DNA from: Colwellia sp.
Lineage (GTDB): Bacteria > Pseudomonadota > Gammaproteobacteria > Enterobacterales > Alteromonadaceae
Assembly (NCBI GenBank): GCA_013215295.1
Contig: JABSOZ010000004.1
Span: forward strand, 62,001-126,000
DNA length: 64,000 nucleotides
Direction: 5' to 3'
The number at the start of each line of letters is the position of its first letter. The first letter of the stretch is position 1. Positions 1 to 9,386 of this stretch are shown in pieces. Position numbers and translations under genes: made by a program. The notes under the pieces were generated by a model. It searched no databases, was not told the DNA's origin, and was given only the letters and a program-made list of their open reading frames with translations.

Positions 1-142
1 TATCGCTACACGTCATACCGTTTCCTTAAAAAGCCAACTGTTTTACTTGCTGTTACAAGTATATTAGATGAATTGTGATTTAGTCAGTATAATACGTGAC
101 AATGAACTGTGATAAAAACCTTTTGTCACATTACCTTTTTTA

Positions 143-148
143 TATAAT
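143..148 (+). promoter_or_regulatory. possible -10 element of the rsgA promoter
   Basis: An exact TATAAT hexamer lies 34 bases before the rsgA start codon. A second TATAAT lies at 88-93. I see no convincing -35 box at normal spacing for either, so which one is used is a guess. The first 182 bases hold no gene. Confidence 0.3.
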
Positions 149-182
149 AGTGAAATATACATAAATAACATGATGAAACTGC

Positions 183-1220
183 ATGTCTAAGGTCAAAAAA
201 CTGACTAAAGGTCAGACAAGACGTATAAAAGACAACCAAGCTAAAAAGCTACGTAATAAACCTGAGCAAGTAAAATGGCAAGATACCGAACTAGGTGAAG
301 CTGAAAATGGCACTATTCTCAGTCGCTTTGGACAACATGCCGATGTTGAAGCTGAAAATGGCGATTGCATACGTTGTAATATTAGACGTGGTGTTAAGTC
401 TTTAGTCTGTGGTGATAAAGTATTGTGGCGCAGAGGTAAAGAAACGCAACATAGTATATCAGGCGTTATTGAAGCTGTTCATGAAAGAACCTCAGTATTA
501 AGCCGCCCGGATGTTTATGATGGTGTTAAACCTATCGCTGCCAATATTACCCAAATATTGATTGTTTCTTCTGTGTTACCTGCTTTTAATCCAGATATAA
601 TCGACCGTTATTTAGTTGCTGCAGAGCAAACAGGTATTACACCGGTTATTTTACTGAATAAAACTGACTTATTTGATGAAGTGTCTCAAGCTGATATTGA
701 GCATCAGCTCAATATTTATCGTGATATCGGTTATCAAGTTATTTATGTCAGCAATGAATCTCAAGACGGTATTGAAGAGCTTAAAATGCAACTCAGTGAA
801 CATACCAGTATTTTTGTTGGCCAATCTGGCGTGGGTAAGTCAACGCTCACTAACTCGTTAATGCCTGAATTAGGTGTGATGACGAAAGTGGTTTCTGAAA
901 ATTCAGGCTTAGGTCAGCACACCACAACCGTTGCGCGTTTATACCATTTCAAACAAGGTGGAGATTTAATTGATTCACCGGGTATTCGTGAATTCGGCTT
1001 ATGGCATTTAAGCCCTGAAGAAGTTTATGGTGGTTTTATTGAGTTTGAAGATTATTTAGGTGATTGTCGATTTAGAGATTGTAAACACCAAAAAGATCCT
1101 GGTTGCGCATTAATAGCCGCAGGTAAAGATCTGAAAATACACCCAAAACGTTTAGCGAGTTTTCAACGAATTTTAGCGAGCTTAGGTGATAATAAATTAA
1201 CGTCTCGTTTCAACGATTAA
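183..1220 (+). CDS. rsgA: ribosome small subunit-dependent GTPase A
   Basis: RsgA (YjeQ) is a cytoplasmic GTPase that helps late maturation of the 30S subunit. The 345-residue protein has the family layout: a basic N-terminus, an OB-fold segment (about residues 40-100), then a circularly permuted GTPase domain in which the G4 motif NKTD (about 159-162) comes before the P-loop GQSGVGKST (about 213-221) and DSPG (about 264-267). It ends in a zinc-binding Cys/His region (CRFRDCKH and the following Cys, about 294-309). Length and start match the family. It is followed after 35 bases by psd, the same order as in E. coli. Identification is firm. Confidence 0.97.
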   Translation: MSKVKKLTKGQTRRIKDNQAKKLRNKPEQVKWQDTELGEAENGTILSRFGQHADVEAENGDCIRCNIRRGVKSLVCGDKVLWRRGKETQHSISGVIEAVHERTSVLSRPDVYDGVKPIAANITQILIVSSVLPAFNPDIIDRYLVAAEQTGITPVILLNKTDLFDEVSQADIEHQLNIYRDIGYQVIYVSNESQDGIEELKMQLSEHTSIFVGQSGVGKSTLTNSLMPELGVMTKVVSENSGLGQHTTTVARLYHFKQGGDLIDSPGIREFGLWHLSPEEVYGGFIEFEDYLGDCRFRDCKHQKDPGCALIAAGKDLKIHPKRLASFQRILASLGDNKLTSRFND

Positions 1221-1255
1221 CAACAATCAAATTAAAATAATATAAGGATCGTTCA

Positions 1256-2173
1256 GTGCTTTTAAATAAATTAAAAATTACCCTTCAATACATTATGCCA
1301 AAACATATCATTTCTCGTTTGGCAGGGAAATTTGCCGACGCAGAATGTGGCACGTTAACCACTAAAGCAATTAAAGCATTCATTAAAAACTACAATATTA
1401 ATATGGCTGAAGCAAAGTTTAAAGATGCCGAAGACTTTAAAACATTTAACGATTTCTTTACCCGTGAACTTGAAGAAGGTGCTCGCCCCATTGATAGTGA
1501 CGAAAATGCACTTTGTTACCCTGTTGATGGCGCTATTAGTCAACAAGGCACTATTGAAGACGGCCGTTTAATTCAAGCTAAAGGTTTTGATTATTCGTTA
1601 GAAACATTATTAGGTGGCTCATACAATACTGCCAAGCCATTTCAAGGCGGTAAATTCTCCTGTATCTATTTAGCCCCCAAAGATTATCACCGCATTCATA
1701 TGCCCATGGCTGCAACGTTACGTGAAATGATTTTCGTACCAGGTGATTTATTCTCAGTAAACCCGTTAACCGCTAATAATGTGCCTAATTTATTTTCTCG
1801 TAATGAGCGTGTCGTCGCTATATTTGATACAAAACATGGCCCATTGGCGATGGTGCTTGTAGGAGCAACAATTGTTGCCAGTATAGAAACCACTTGGGCG
1901 GGTACAATTACCTCACCAAGAAAAAAAGGGGTATTCCGAGAAAGTTACCCTAGCGATGGAGCAGATGCGATTACCTTTGAAAAAGGTGATGAAATGGGAC
2001 GTTTCAAGCTTGGTTCAACCGTAGTTTCAGCTTTTGCACCAAATATGGTCGAGTTTAATATGCATGCGGAGTCGGGTACGGTTACACGTTTAGGTGAACA
2101 TTACGCTGACATTGTGACGCCTGATATAGTTACCTCTGATGAAGTCATTTCAGATATGAATACCCCAGATTAA
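1256..2173 (+). CDS. psd: phosphatidylserine decarboxylase proenzyme
   Basis: Psd converts phosphatidylserine to phosphatidylethanolamine at the inner membrane. The 305-residue proenzyme carries the self-cleavage motif LGST near residues 252-255; family knowledge says cleavage between Gly253 and Ser254 turns the serine into the pyruvoyl cofactor and gives alpha and beta chains. The conserved YPVDG and H-R-I-H-M-P segments are also present. The start is GTG with AAGGAT a few bases upstream. It lies downstream of rsgA and two bases upstream of a glycerophosphodiesterase gene, so the two lipid genes are probably co-transcribed. Confidence 0.97.
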   Translation: MLLNKLKITLQYIMPKHIISRLAGKFADAECGTLTTKAIKAFIKNYNINMAEAKFKDAEDFKTFNDFFTRELEEGARPIDSDENALCYPVDGAISQQGTIEDGRLIQAKGFDYSLETLLGGSYNTAKPFQGGKFSCIYLAPKDYHRIHMPMAATLREMIFVPGDLFSVNPLTANNVPNLFSRNERVVAIFDTKHGPLAMVLVGATIVASIETTWAGTITSPRKKGVFRESYPSDGADAITFEKGDEMGRFKLGSTVVSAFAPNMVEFNMHAESGTVTRLGEHYADIVTPDIVTSDEVISDMNTPD

Positions 2174-2175
2174 TC

Positions 2176-2907
2176 ATGAAAATTATTGCTCATCGAGGTG
2201 CGAGTGGAGAGTTCCCTGAGAACTCAATACTCGCTTTCGAGCAGGCAATACTACAACAAACTGACGTCATTGAGCTCGATGCTCAGTATCACCATGCTTC
2301 TGGAGAATTTGTTTTATTACATGACTCCTATGTGGAAGGCAATGCAGGTAATGAATTTCATTTTAATGAATTACCTTTAGCAGACTTACTCGCCATTACC
2401 AAAAATAATCAACCCATTACAACGCTCGATAAAGCACTGAAAACTATTAATGGACGTTGCCAAGTAAATATCGAGTTAAAAACCTCAGTTGCTGAGCCGT
2501 CTCATATAAATGTCATCGTTCAAGCTTTGATTGAATTATTGAGTGAATATACTAAAAATCAGCAATTTAGCTATTCTCAGTTTATAATCTCAACCTTTAA
2601 TCATCCACTATTATTAGCGGTTAAACGATATATCCCTCAAGTAGGTACGGCGGCATTAATTGCGCATTATCCATTGAGTCTTGATGAATATAAAAACGTC
2701 CTACAAGCTCAATCCATCAATCCTTCAATAAAATGTTTAAACCAACAATTGGTTAATGATGCTCATCAACTTGACTTATCTGTTTGGGTTTACACAGTGG
2801 ATCGCGAACAAGATATAAAGCAATGTATGAAGTTTGGTGTTGATGCTATTTTTACCAACTATCCAGCTCGTACTAAACTAATCGTTGAAAAAAACGAAAT
2901 TTTTTAA
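2176..2907 (+). CDS. glycerophosphodiester phosphodiesterase (UgpQ-like)
   Basis: Predicted cytoplasmic enzyme that hydrolyses glycerophosphodiesters, the deacylated remains of phospholipids, to glycerol 3-phosphate and an alcohol. The 243-residue protein is a single GDPD TIM barrel: the N-terminal HRGASGEFPENS motif (residues 6-17), the metal-binding ELDAQ segment, HD (about 49-50), the NIELK strand and the C-terminal VYTVD segment. It has no signal peptide, which favours the UgpQ type over periplasmic GlpQ. It starts two bases after psd, so it is likely part of the same transcript and may recycle headgroups. Confidence 0.88.
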   Translation: MKIIAHRGASGEFPENSILAFEQAILQQTDVIELDAQYHHASGEFVLLHDSYVEGNAGNEFHFNELPLADLLAITKNNQPITTLDKALKTINGRCQVNIELKTSVAEPSHINVIVQALIELLSEYTKNQQFSYSQFIISTFNHPLLLAVKRYIPQVGTAALIAHYPLSLDEYKNVLQAQSINPSIKCLNQQLVNDAHQLDLSVWVYTVDREQDIKQCMKFGVDAIFTNYPARTKLIVEKNEIF

Positions 2908-2969
2908 AATTAAAAAGCTTTAGATATCAAAGTGGTGTTACAAAATAATGACAGGGTTAAGAAAAGTGG

Positions 2970-3009
2970 TTGCTCATTTAATCAACACAAGATACGATTG
3001 CATTCGTAT
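2970..3009 (+). promoter_or_regulatory. candidate promoter and BlaI-type operator
   Basis: A perfect inverted repeat, ATACGA-6 nt-TCGTAT (2992-3009), lies 35 bases before the BlaI-type repressor gene. It overlaps a possible -10 (TACGAT, 2993-2998) placed 17 bases after a weak -35 (TTGCTC, 2970-2975). BlaI/MecI repressors bind short dyads over their own promoters, so autoregulation is the natural reading; the exact sequence is not a known consensus. Confidence 0.5.
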
Positions 3010-3044
3010 ATAACTTTAATTATTCATAGCTTTAAGGAATTTCA

Positions 3045-3425
3045 ATGGCTCGAGATAATACAAATATCAAGCCTACAGAAGCAGAGTTAACTTTGCTTAA
3101 TGTTCTCTGGAAAGTTGGTCCAGCAACCGTTCGTCAAGTTCATGACGTAGTGAGTAAAACTCAAAAAACTGGCTACACTACAGTTTTGAAGATATTACAA
3201 ATTATGCATGAAAAAACTTTGGTCATTCGTGATGAAAGTAACCGAGCACATGTCTATGCACCAGCAAATAGTGAGACTTTTACCCAATCGTCATTATTAA
3301 AAGATCTCGCGACAAAGGCTTTTGGTGGTTCAACATCAAAGTTAGTCATGCGAGCTTTAGATGAATCCACTAGTAAAGAGGAAATTGCCGATATTCGTCA
3401 ACTACTCAATGATTTAGAAAAATAG
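3045..3425 (+). CDS. BlaI/MecI/CopY family transcriptional repressor
   Basis: A 126-residue winged-helix regulator. The N-terminal half reads as the family's DNA-binding domain (E-A-E-L-T-L-L-N-V-L-W, then the T-V-R-Q-V-H-D-V segment and GYTTVLK, about residues 16-48). The C-terminal half is the helical dimerisation and cleavage region. In known systems the partner M56 protease triggers removal of this repressor. Here the M56 gene starts 57 bases downstream on the same strand. There is no beta-lactamase gene in the window, so the regulated target is unknown. AAGGA before the ATG supports the start. Confidence 0.9.
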   Translation: MARDNTNIKPTEAELTLLNVLWKVGPATVRQVHDVVSKTQKTGYTTVLKILQIMHEKTLVIRDESNRAHVYAPANSETFTQSSLLKDLATKAFGGSTSKLVMRALDESTSKEEIADIRQLLNDLEK

Positions 3426-3482
3426 CAATCGATACACCTGTTAAAGTAGTATTTATAAAGAGCACTTAAACACGGAAGAATA

Positions 3483-5495
3483 ATGCAGGATAACTTAATG
3501 AGTAGTCCATTTTTATACAATTTATCGTTAACCCTTATCCACTTTATGTGGCAAGGGTTTTTCGTTGCGCTTGCGCTAAAATTGGCATTAACTTTTACTT
3601 CTTATAATAAACCACAATGGCGCTATGCATTTGCGTCATTGGCTATGGTTGCTAATTTATTAATACCTTTGTTTACCTTCTTCATTATTTATCAACCCGA
3701 CTTTCAACAATTTAGTCCATTGTTGAATAACAATATATTATTAGGCAATATCAGTAATAATAACATCCAAAACACCGCTTTTTGGTATTCAAATACCGTA
3801 GAATTTTTACCTTATTTGTCACTGACTTGGATAACGATTAGCTTTGTTCTCGCCGTTAAACTTTTTATTGAATTATATAATGTCAATCAACTCCCTAAAA
3901 CAGGTACATCACCTGCGGATGCAGCACTTGAAGCACGGTTTCATCAATTAATTGAACAAGTAAAATTGAAATGTACTCCTCAAATTCTAATTTCACTTAA
4001 AAATGATGTTCCTATGGCGATTGGTTGGATTAAACCTGTTGTACTTATTCCAATAACGATGTTGTCAGGTCTAACGCCTGCACAACTTGACATGCTTATT
4101 TTGCATGAATTAGCTCATATTCGACGTCACGATTACCTCGTTAATTTTATCCAGACTTTGGTAGAAATATTCTTATTTTTCCACCCTGGTGTTCGCTGGG
4201 TTTCTAAGCAAATGCGTAATGAACGTGAGTACTGCAGTGATGACATTGCTGTACAGCATTGTGGTAACCCTATTGCTTATGCGCATACGCTTGCTGATAC
4301 TGCTTCAATATGTGACAGCCATCGTAATCACTCAATTCCTGCAATGGCAATGGCGGCATCTGGCGGTGATTTAAAGCAGAGAGTTATCCGCTTAATTGAT
4401 CAAAACCAACATTGCTCGACAACCAATAACTCCGGACAATGGTTGGCTTCTATTGCTATTATTCTTTCAATTGTTTTAATCGGCAGTCAGAAATACATCC
4501 AAATCCCCACTTTAGACTTAAGCTCTGACAATGCTTTATTATACCGTGGCACAGATGAAAATTTCAGAAAAAGTAATAATCTTAAAAAAGGTAATAAAAT
4601 AGCGTTACCCTCTTTAGCACAACAATTATTACATCAAGAAGATGTAACTTCTCCGATAGTCACAAAATTAGCAGTAAATACTTTTCTAAAATCCCAGCAA
4701 GAAGACATCGCTAATAATGACGTTGGTATAGTAAAGTTTGATCAAAAAGCGGCTAACGAAGTTTCTGAAAAAATACATATCGCTAACAACAATGATTATG
4801 AAACCAATAATGCTGTAAAAAATATTGATAATTTGTTGGCGAAAAAAATAGATGATAAATTAATACTTGTTAATAATGTTGTTGCAAAAACAGTGGTCGC
4901 TTTTGCAGAAAACACAACCACCGACAATAACAAAGTATCACTTTCATTGACTCATCAAACGGTTGAAACATCATTTCCAGAACTAAGTTTGACCAAAAAA
5001 ATGGACACTGATAAATCTATGTCTGAATTAGCATTTGAGCGGACTGATTCATCAATAAATGGCTCAGTATTAAATAACCCTTATGCCCAACAAGTTGCAA
5101 ATTTAGCAAGTGCTCCTGCTCCAATAAATTCTCAATTTGATATGCCTGCGAGAACGCGTTCAAATAATATTGAACAAGTACTTTCAGCTGATAGTGAATC
5201 TTCTATTAAGCTGATGCCAATTAGTTTACCTGCCCAGTTGTTAACTTCTGTTTACCCTAAGTACCCAACCACCGCAAAACGTAAACGTATCGAAACTGAT
5301 ATTGAAGTCACATTCACAATAGACACAAAGGGCTATATTCGTGACATTCAATATAATGGAAAAGGCAGAGTAAATTATTTTCGCAACACTATCCGTTCAT
5401 CATTAGAAAAATGGCGTTTCACACCAGCTAGTTATAACAACCAGCCGATAGAAAGCACCATGTCTAAAATATTCTCGTTTAGTATTGCTAAATAG
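3483..5495 (+). CDS. M56 family (BlaR1-like) membrane metallopeptidase with TonB-type C-terminus
   Basis: A 670-residue inner-membrane protein. The first 125 or so residues hold several hydrophobic segments; the zinc protease motif HELAH lies at 208-212 and a further Glu-rich EREYCSDD stretch near 246-253, as in peptidase family M56. A further membrane segment (about 320-335) precedes a long Asn/Lys-rich linker. The last 90 or so residues (Y-P-K-Y-P, then W-R-F-T-P) look like a TonB C-terminal domain instead of the penicillin-binding sensor of BlaR1. By analogy it should sense something and activate cleavage of the neighbouring BlaI-type repressor. The signal is unknown; the TonB-like end suggests a periplasmic or outer-membrane partner. 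Confidence 0.85.
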   Translation: MQDNLMSSPFLYNLSLTLIHFMWQGFFVALALKLALTFTSYNKPQWRYAFASLAMVANLLIPLFTFFIIYQPDFQQFSPLLNNNILLGNISNNNIQNTAFWYSNTVEFLPYLSLTWITISFVLAVKLFIELYNVNQLPKTGTSPADAALEARFHQLIEQVKLKCTPQILISLKNDVPMAIGWIKPVVLIPITMLSGLTPAQLDMLILHELAHIRRHDYLVNFIQTLVEIFLFFHPGVRWVSKQMRNEREYCSDDIAVQHCGNPIAYAHTLADTASICDSHRNHSIPAMAMAASGGDLKQRVIRLIDQNQHCSTTNNSGQWLASIAIILSIVLIGSQKYIQIPTLDLSSDNALLYRGTDENFRKSNNLKKGNKIALPSLAQQLLHQEDVTSPIVTKLAVNTFLKSQQEDIANNDVGIVKFDQKAANEVSEKIHIANNNDYETNNAVKNIDNLLAKKIDDKLILVNNVVAKTVVAFAENTTTDNNKVSLSLTHQTVETSFPELSLTKKMDTDKSMSELAFERTDSSINGSVLNNPYAQQVANLASAPAPINSQFDMPARTRSNNIEQVLSADSESSIKLMPISLPAQLLTSVYPKYPTTAKRKRIETDIEVTFTIDTKGYIRDIQYNGKGRVNYFRNTIRSSLEKWRFTPASYNNQPIESTMSKIFSFSIAK

Positions 5496-5502
5496 TAAAA
5501 AT

Positions 5503-5994
5503 TTATTCAGAAAAATGTGCTCTTTTTCCACCAAATCCTTTATGAGACTTCATTTTATCAAGTTGCTCTTCCGTTAGTATCTTAATAAAACTGTTTTTTG
5601 TTTTTGCTTTAATTAACGCTAGTTCTGCAAATGTATCTTGATATTCTCTTTGTAAATCAATAAACGCTTGTTCGTTGAAGCTATCTTCCATCGTCAATAC
5701 TTTACTTTGTTGATGAAAACTTTTCAGACTTTCCTTCAACGCTAAACGATTGTTTTTTGCTTCTTGGTGAATCACTTTTGCTTGCTGGCGTTGTTCGTCA
5801 TTAAGATTTAAATACCTAGCCATCTTTTTAAACTTACGTTGCATAAAACGTTCAGATTTCTGAGTATGCTTAGATGCATCTTGGCTCTGTTTATGATCAT
5901 GACCCAGTGGGTTAGTATATGCAGAAGCAAATGTGCTAGTTAATGATATGGCTAATACTGAACTTATTAAAAGTACTGATAATTTATTACTCAT
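5503..5994 (-). CDS. CpxP/Spy-like periplasmic stress protein (LTXXQ family)
   Basis: A small periplasmic helical protein of the CpxP/Spy type, which act as chaperones or, in CpxP, dampen the CpxA sensor. I chose the start at 5994 because AGAGG lies just upstream and the product then begins with a clean signal peptide ending near A-S-A (about residue 25); a longer reading frame to 6045 adds an unlikely N-terminus. The mature part is rich in charged helix and has two LTXXQ-type motifs (LNDEQ and LTEEQ). It is divergent from the CpxR/CpxA-like genes, and exact CpxR boxes lie upstream, which supports the Cpx assignment. Confidence 0.8.
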   Translation of the reverse strand: MSNKLSVLLISSVLAISLTSTFASAYTNPLGHDHKQSQDASKHTQKSERFMQRKFKKMARYLNLNDEQRQQAKVIHQEAKNNRLALKESLKSFHQQSKVLTMEDSFNEQAFIDLQREYQDTFAELALIKAKTKNSFIKILTEEQLDKMKSHKGFGGKRAHFSE

Positions 5995-6051
5995 TGGGTA
6001 ATCCTCTTGGTTGAATACATAACAACTATAAACGCTGCAATGCAAAGAAAC

Positions 6052-6077
6052 GTAAACCAGTGTAAAGTTTATGTAAA
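6052..6077. promoter_or_regulatory. CpxR box, GTAAA-N5-GTAAA plus a third GTAAA
   Basis: GTAAA occurs at 6052-6056, 6062-6066 and 6073-6077. The first two have exactly the 5-base spacing of the published E. coli CpxR consensus; the third follows after 6 bases. The site is in the gap between the CpxP-like gene (minus) and the CpxR-like gene (plus), so it may control both. Confidence 0.75.
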
Positions 6078-6164
6078 GGCTCGGACAAAGTGAGTTTTCT
6101 ATTAGCCGTTAAGTTAATATTATCTCAGTAATATAATGGGTATTAAGTAAGATGATTCAAAATT

Positions 6165-6887
6165 ATGAGTAAACAAAAAATATTGATCATAGATGATGAT
6201 AAAGAACTCACTGAATTATTGACTGAGTATTTATCGTATGAAGGCTTTGAACTTGAAGCATGTCATGATGGTGTTACTGGTTTAGAACGCGCATACGATG
6301 AATCATTCTCCTTAATTTTACTCGATGTGATGATGCCAAAACTTAATGGTTTTGAAGTGTTGAAAGCATTAGGTGGACAGCACAACATCCCTATTCTCAT
6401 GTTAACGGCTAAAGGGGATAATGATGATAGAGTGCGAGGGCTAGAACTTGGCGCCGATGATTACTTAGCAAAACCATTTCAGCACCGTGAATTGCTGGCA
6501 CGTATCAATGCAATTTTACGGCGAATAAAGATTGTAAAAAGTCATGGAAATTCGATTGATAATCAGCAAATTAATGGCGTAATACTGGATCATTCAACAC
6601 GCCAAGTTTTTTGTCATCAACAAAGAGTTGAATTAACGGGGACCGAATTTCAAATACTGGATTTGCTAATGAACAATGCCAGTCAAATCGTCAGTAAAAA
6701 TGTAATATCAGAACAAATTTTAAAGCGAAAACTCAGTGCCTTTGATCGAAGTATAGATATGCACATCAGTAATATCCGTCGAAAACTGCTGGAGTTTTCT
6801 CCAAACGATAAATTAAAAACAATTCGTGGGGCTGGATATATTTTTCTCGCAGGTGAAACTGATGGGCTAAATACTAATGATAAGTAA
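6165..6887 (+). CDS. cpxR: OmpR-family response regulator, CpxR-like
   Basis: A 240-residue response regulator: an N-terminal receiver domain with the acidic pocket at Asp10-Asp12, the phospho-acceptor Asp54 in LLDVMMP and the conserved Lys103 in LAKPF, followed by an OmpR/PhoB winged-helix domain (about 135-230, ending R-G-A-G-Y). It lies upstream of and overlaps its sensor kinase by 11 bases. The divergent CpxP-like gene and the CpxR boxes between them point to the envelope-stress Cpx system; sequence alone would only give the OmpR family. Confidence 0.88.
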   Translation: MSKQKILIIDDDKELTELLTEYLSYEGFELEACHDGVTGLERAYDESFSLILLDVMMPKLNGFEVLKALGGQHNIPILMLTAKGDNDDRVRGLELGADDYLAKPFQHRELLARINAILRRIKIVKSHGNSIDNQQINGVILDHSTRQVFCHQQRVELTGTEFQILDLLMNNASQIVSKNVISEQILKRKLSAFDRSIDMHISNIRRKLLEFSPNDKLKTIRGAGYIFLAGETDGLNTNDK

Positions 6888-8280
6888 AATTAGCCGTTCA
6901 TTCTCCTCTATTGGATTCAAAATATTTTTATCTTTTTGGCTTTTTGCATTAAGTACGATAATTGTAACTCGATTCATCTCAGCCCAGATAGCAGATTCCA
7001 GTATCGTTTTACCCGCACATCCTGGCGATCAAAAAAAATTGAATCGTCTAGCAAAGTATTTTGAGAGAAACAATATTTCATCCTCTGATATTTTACATCA
7101 CCGACGTAAAGTTCCTTATCAAGAAATTATTATTAAAGATATTGAAAAGGGTAAAGTGATCTCTGTTAAAAAACGCTTTTTATCAGACTTGGTCAATTAC
7201 TTAGAAATAAACAGTTTTTCGACAATCACCAGCATTCAATTTCCTCGGGCCCGTATAACAGGTCCTAAAGAAATCACATTAGAGGGTAGGAAAGTTCAAT
7301 TGTATTTAGCTTCGCGAGTTAAATCCCGGCATTTTGATTCTTTTATTATGCAACTTCCCAATTGGCTAAAACTCGCTATTCCCATTTTTGTAAGCTCTAT
7401 ATTGGCTTGGCTAATGGCAAGAACACTGAGTAAGCCAATACTTGCCATAAAACGCGCGGCAACTGATATAGGTAACGGTAAACTCGATGCACGAATAGAG
7501 GAAGTACATAAAAGGAAAGATGAACTTGGCTCATTGGCAACCAGTTTTAATACTATGGCTGATAAACTGTCCCATAATTTAACGGCCAATCAACGTTTAT
7601 TAGCTGATGTTTCTCATGAATTGCGCTCACCTATGACTCGTTTACAACTTGCTGTTGGTCTTGCTCAACAATCTAGCGGTAACCCTGAACTACAAAAGAA
7701 ACATCTTGCCCGTTGTGAATTAGAAGTGACCCGTTTAGATGAAATGATCAGTGACGTACTTTCTCTTTCGCGGTTAGAAAACACGTTTCAGAAAGTCAAT
7801 TTTCAAACTGTTTGTCTTGATGTTTTATTAGCTGATATCTGTCAAGATTGTCAATATCTTGCAGACGAAAAAAATATTTTAATCATCACTAATGATTTGT
7901 TCACGCTTAATCTCCTCGCTGACCAAAATTTATTAAGCAGTGCTTTTAGTAATGTCATTATTAACGCTATAAAATATACGCCAAAGAGCAGTGAAGTTGT
8001 AATATCAATGCATCGTCATACTCACAATCAACAAGAAAACATTAACATCGTCATTAGTGATAACGGCTCAGGAGTCCCTCAAGGCACAATAGATAAACTT
8101 TTTCAGCCATTCTATCGAGTAGATGAAGCACGAGATAGAAACACTGGAGGCACGGGCTTAGGCTTAGCCATAGCGCAGCAAGCCGTATTCGCGCATAATG
8201 GTCAGATAAAAGCCAAGAACAAAGCAGATGGTGGCCTATCGGTAACAATTACTTTACCTATAAGTCCCAACTACGAATAA
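6877..8280 (+). CDS. cpxA: envelope-stress sensor histidine kinase, CpxA-like
   Basis: A 467-residue inner-membrane kinase. Two membrane segments (about residues 10-30 and 165-183) enclose a periplasmic sensor region of about 130 residues; then come a HAMP linker, a HisKA dimerisation domain with phospho-acceptor His247 in SHELRSP, and a HATPase domain with the N box (N-V-I-I-N-A-I-K-Y), DNGSG and GGTGLGL. The start ATG lies inside the end of the regulator gene, so the pair is translationally coupled. Size and layout match CpxA (about 457 residues). Confidence 0.88.
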   Translation: MISKISRSFSSIGFKIFLSFWLFALSTIIVTRFISAQIADSSIVLPAHPGDQKKLNRLAKYFERNNISSSDILHHRRKVPYQEIIIKDIEKGKVISVKKRFLSDLVNYLEINSFSTITSIQFPRARITGPKEITLEGRKVQLYLASRVKSRHFDSFIMQLPNWLKLAIPIFVSSILAWLMARTLSKPILAIKRAATDIGNGKLDARIEEVHKRKDELGSLATSFNTMADKLSHNLTANQRLLADVSHELRSPMTRLQLAVGLAQQSSGNPELQKKHLARCELEVTRLDEMISDVLSLSRLENTFQKVNFQTVCLDVLLADICQDCQYLADEKNILIITNDLFTLNLLADQNLLSSAFSNVIINAIKYTPKSSEVVISMHRHTHNQQENINIVISDNGSGVPQGTIDKLFQPFYRVDEARDRNTGGTGLGLAIAQQAVFAHNGQIKAKNKADGGLSVTITLPISPNYE

Positions 8281-8345
8281 ACCAATAATGAACATAGGGT
8301 TAGATATATCACTTTTCCCGCCATGCTCTATTTAGGATTAAAAAT

Positions 8346-9386
8346 ATGACGGTAACGCAGATGAATTTTGATGAATACTCTAATGAAACAGGTCTAACGC
8401 TTCGTTTGTCGACAGATATTGAAGCCTTTTGGCAAAAAGGTGTATTTTCTTCTTTTAGTGGCATCGACCAAATTAGAATAAATTACGCATTATTTATGCA
8501 TCATCAAATTCAAGAATCTATTGTGCTAGTAACAGGCAGAACAGAAAGTTATTTAAAGTATCAAGAGCTTGCATTTGATCTTTACCAGCAAGGTTTTAAT
8601 GTGTTTATTATTGACCATCGTGGTCAAGGTTTATCACAACGATTATTAAAAGATAACCAGAAAGGTTACGTAAAAAACTTCGATGATTACGCGCATGATT
8701 TAAAGCACTTTATTGATGAAGTCGTCGCAAAGACCACCCTAAAGAATTCAACCGATGACATCTTAACAAAACCACATTTGTTAGCACATTCAATGGGCGG
8801 TGCCGTTGCTGTTCGATTAATGCAGTTATATCCGGCGTTAGTAAAGTCTGCCGTATTAACCTCGCCAATGATTGCCGTTAATAATGGTAATATTCCCAAC
8901 TGGCTAGGCAAAGCAATTATTTATCTAGGAGATAAGCTGAACGCATGGTTTAGTGAAGAAGCCAATTACTTTATGGGGCAAACCGGGTATAACAATCCCC
9001 CTTTTGCTGAAAATGAACTTTGCCAATCAGAGGTTCGTTACCAATCTTTTGTTGATATTTATAATAAAAATAGCGAAATTCAATTGGGCGGTGTAACAAC
9101 CCATTGGCTAAAAGAAGCAATAATTGCTAATAAGAATATTTTTGCAAACTTACATAAACTCACAGTACCTATTTTAGTGATGCAGTCTGGCATTGATACT
9201 ATAGTTTCAAATGAAGCTCAAAATATATTCTGCCAACAATTACATCAGCATAATCCAGCATGTTGCCCACAAGATAAACCCTTTACTATCAATGATGCTT
9301 TCCATGAATTGATGTTTGAAAAAGACCAATACCGTTCACCCGCCCTAAAGAAGGCGCTTGGTTGGTTTAGAGAATATTCAGCCTAG
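8346..9386 (+). CDS. alpha/beta hydrolase, PldB-like (lysophospholipase / monoacylglycerol lipase family)
   Basis: A 346-residue serine hydrolase. The nucleophile elbow AHSMGG puts Ser149 as catalytic; the HRGQG segment before it and the C-terminal acid and histidine regions (G-I-D-T-I-V and AFHEL) are as in the serine aminopeptidase S33 / PldB group. No signal peptide is visible, so it is likely cytoplasmic or inner-membrane associated. E. coli PldB (lysophospholipase L2) is similar in length and general layout, but the substrate is not proven from sequence. AGGA precedes the ATG. Confidence 0.75.
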   Translation: MTVTQMNFDEYSNETGLTLRLSTDIEAFWQKGVFSSFSGIDQIRINYALFMHHQIQESIVLVTGRTESYLKYQELAFDLYQQGFNVFIIDHRGQGLSQRLLKDNQKGYVKNFDDYAHDLKHFIDEVVAKTTLKNSTDDILTKPHLLAHSMGGAVAVRLMQLYPALVKSAVLTSPMIAVNNGNIPNWLGKAIIYLGDKLNAWFSEEANYFMGQTGYNNPPFAENELCQSEVRYQSFVDIYNKNSEIQLGGVTTHWLKEAIIANKNIFANLHKLTVPILVMQSGIDTIVSNEAQNIFCQQLHQHNPACCPQDKPFTINDAFHELMFEKDQYRSPALKKALGWFREYSA

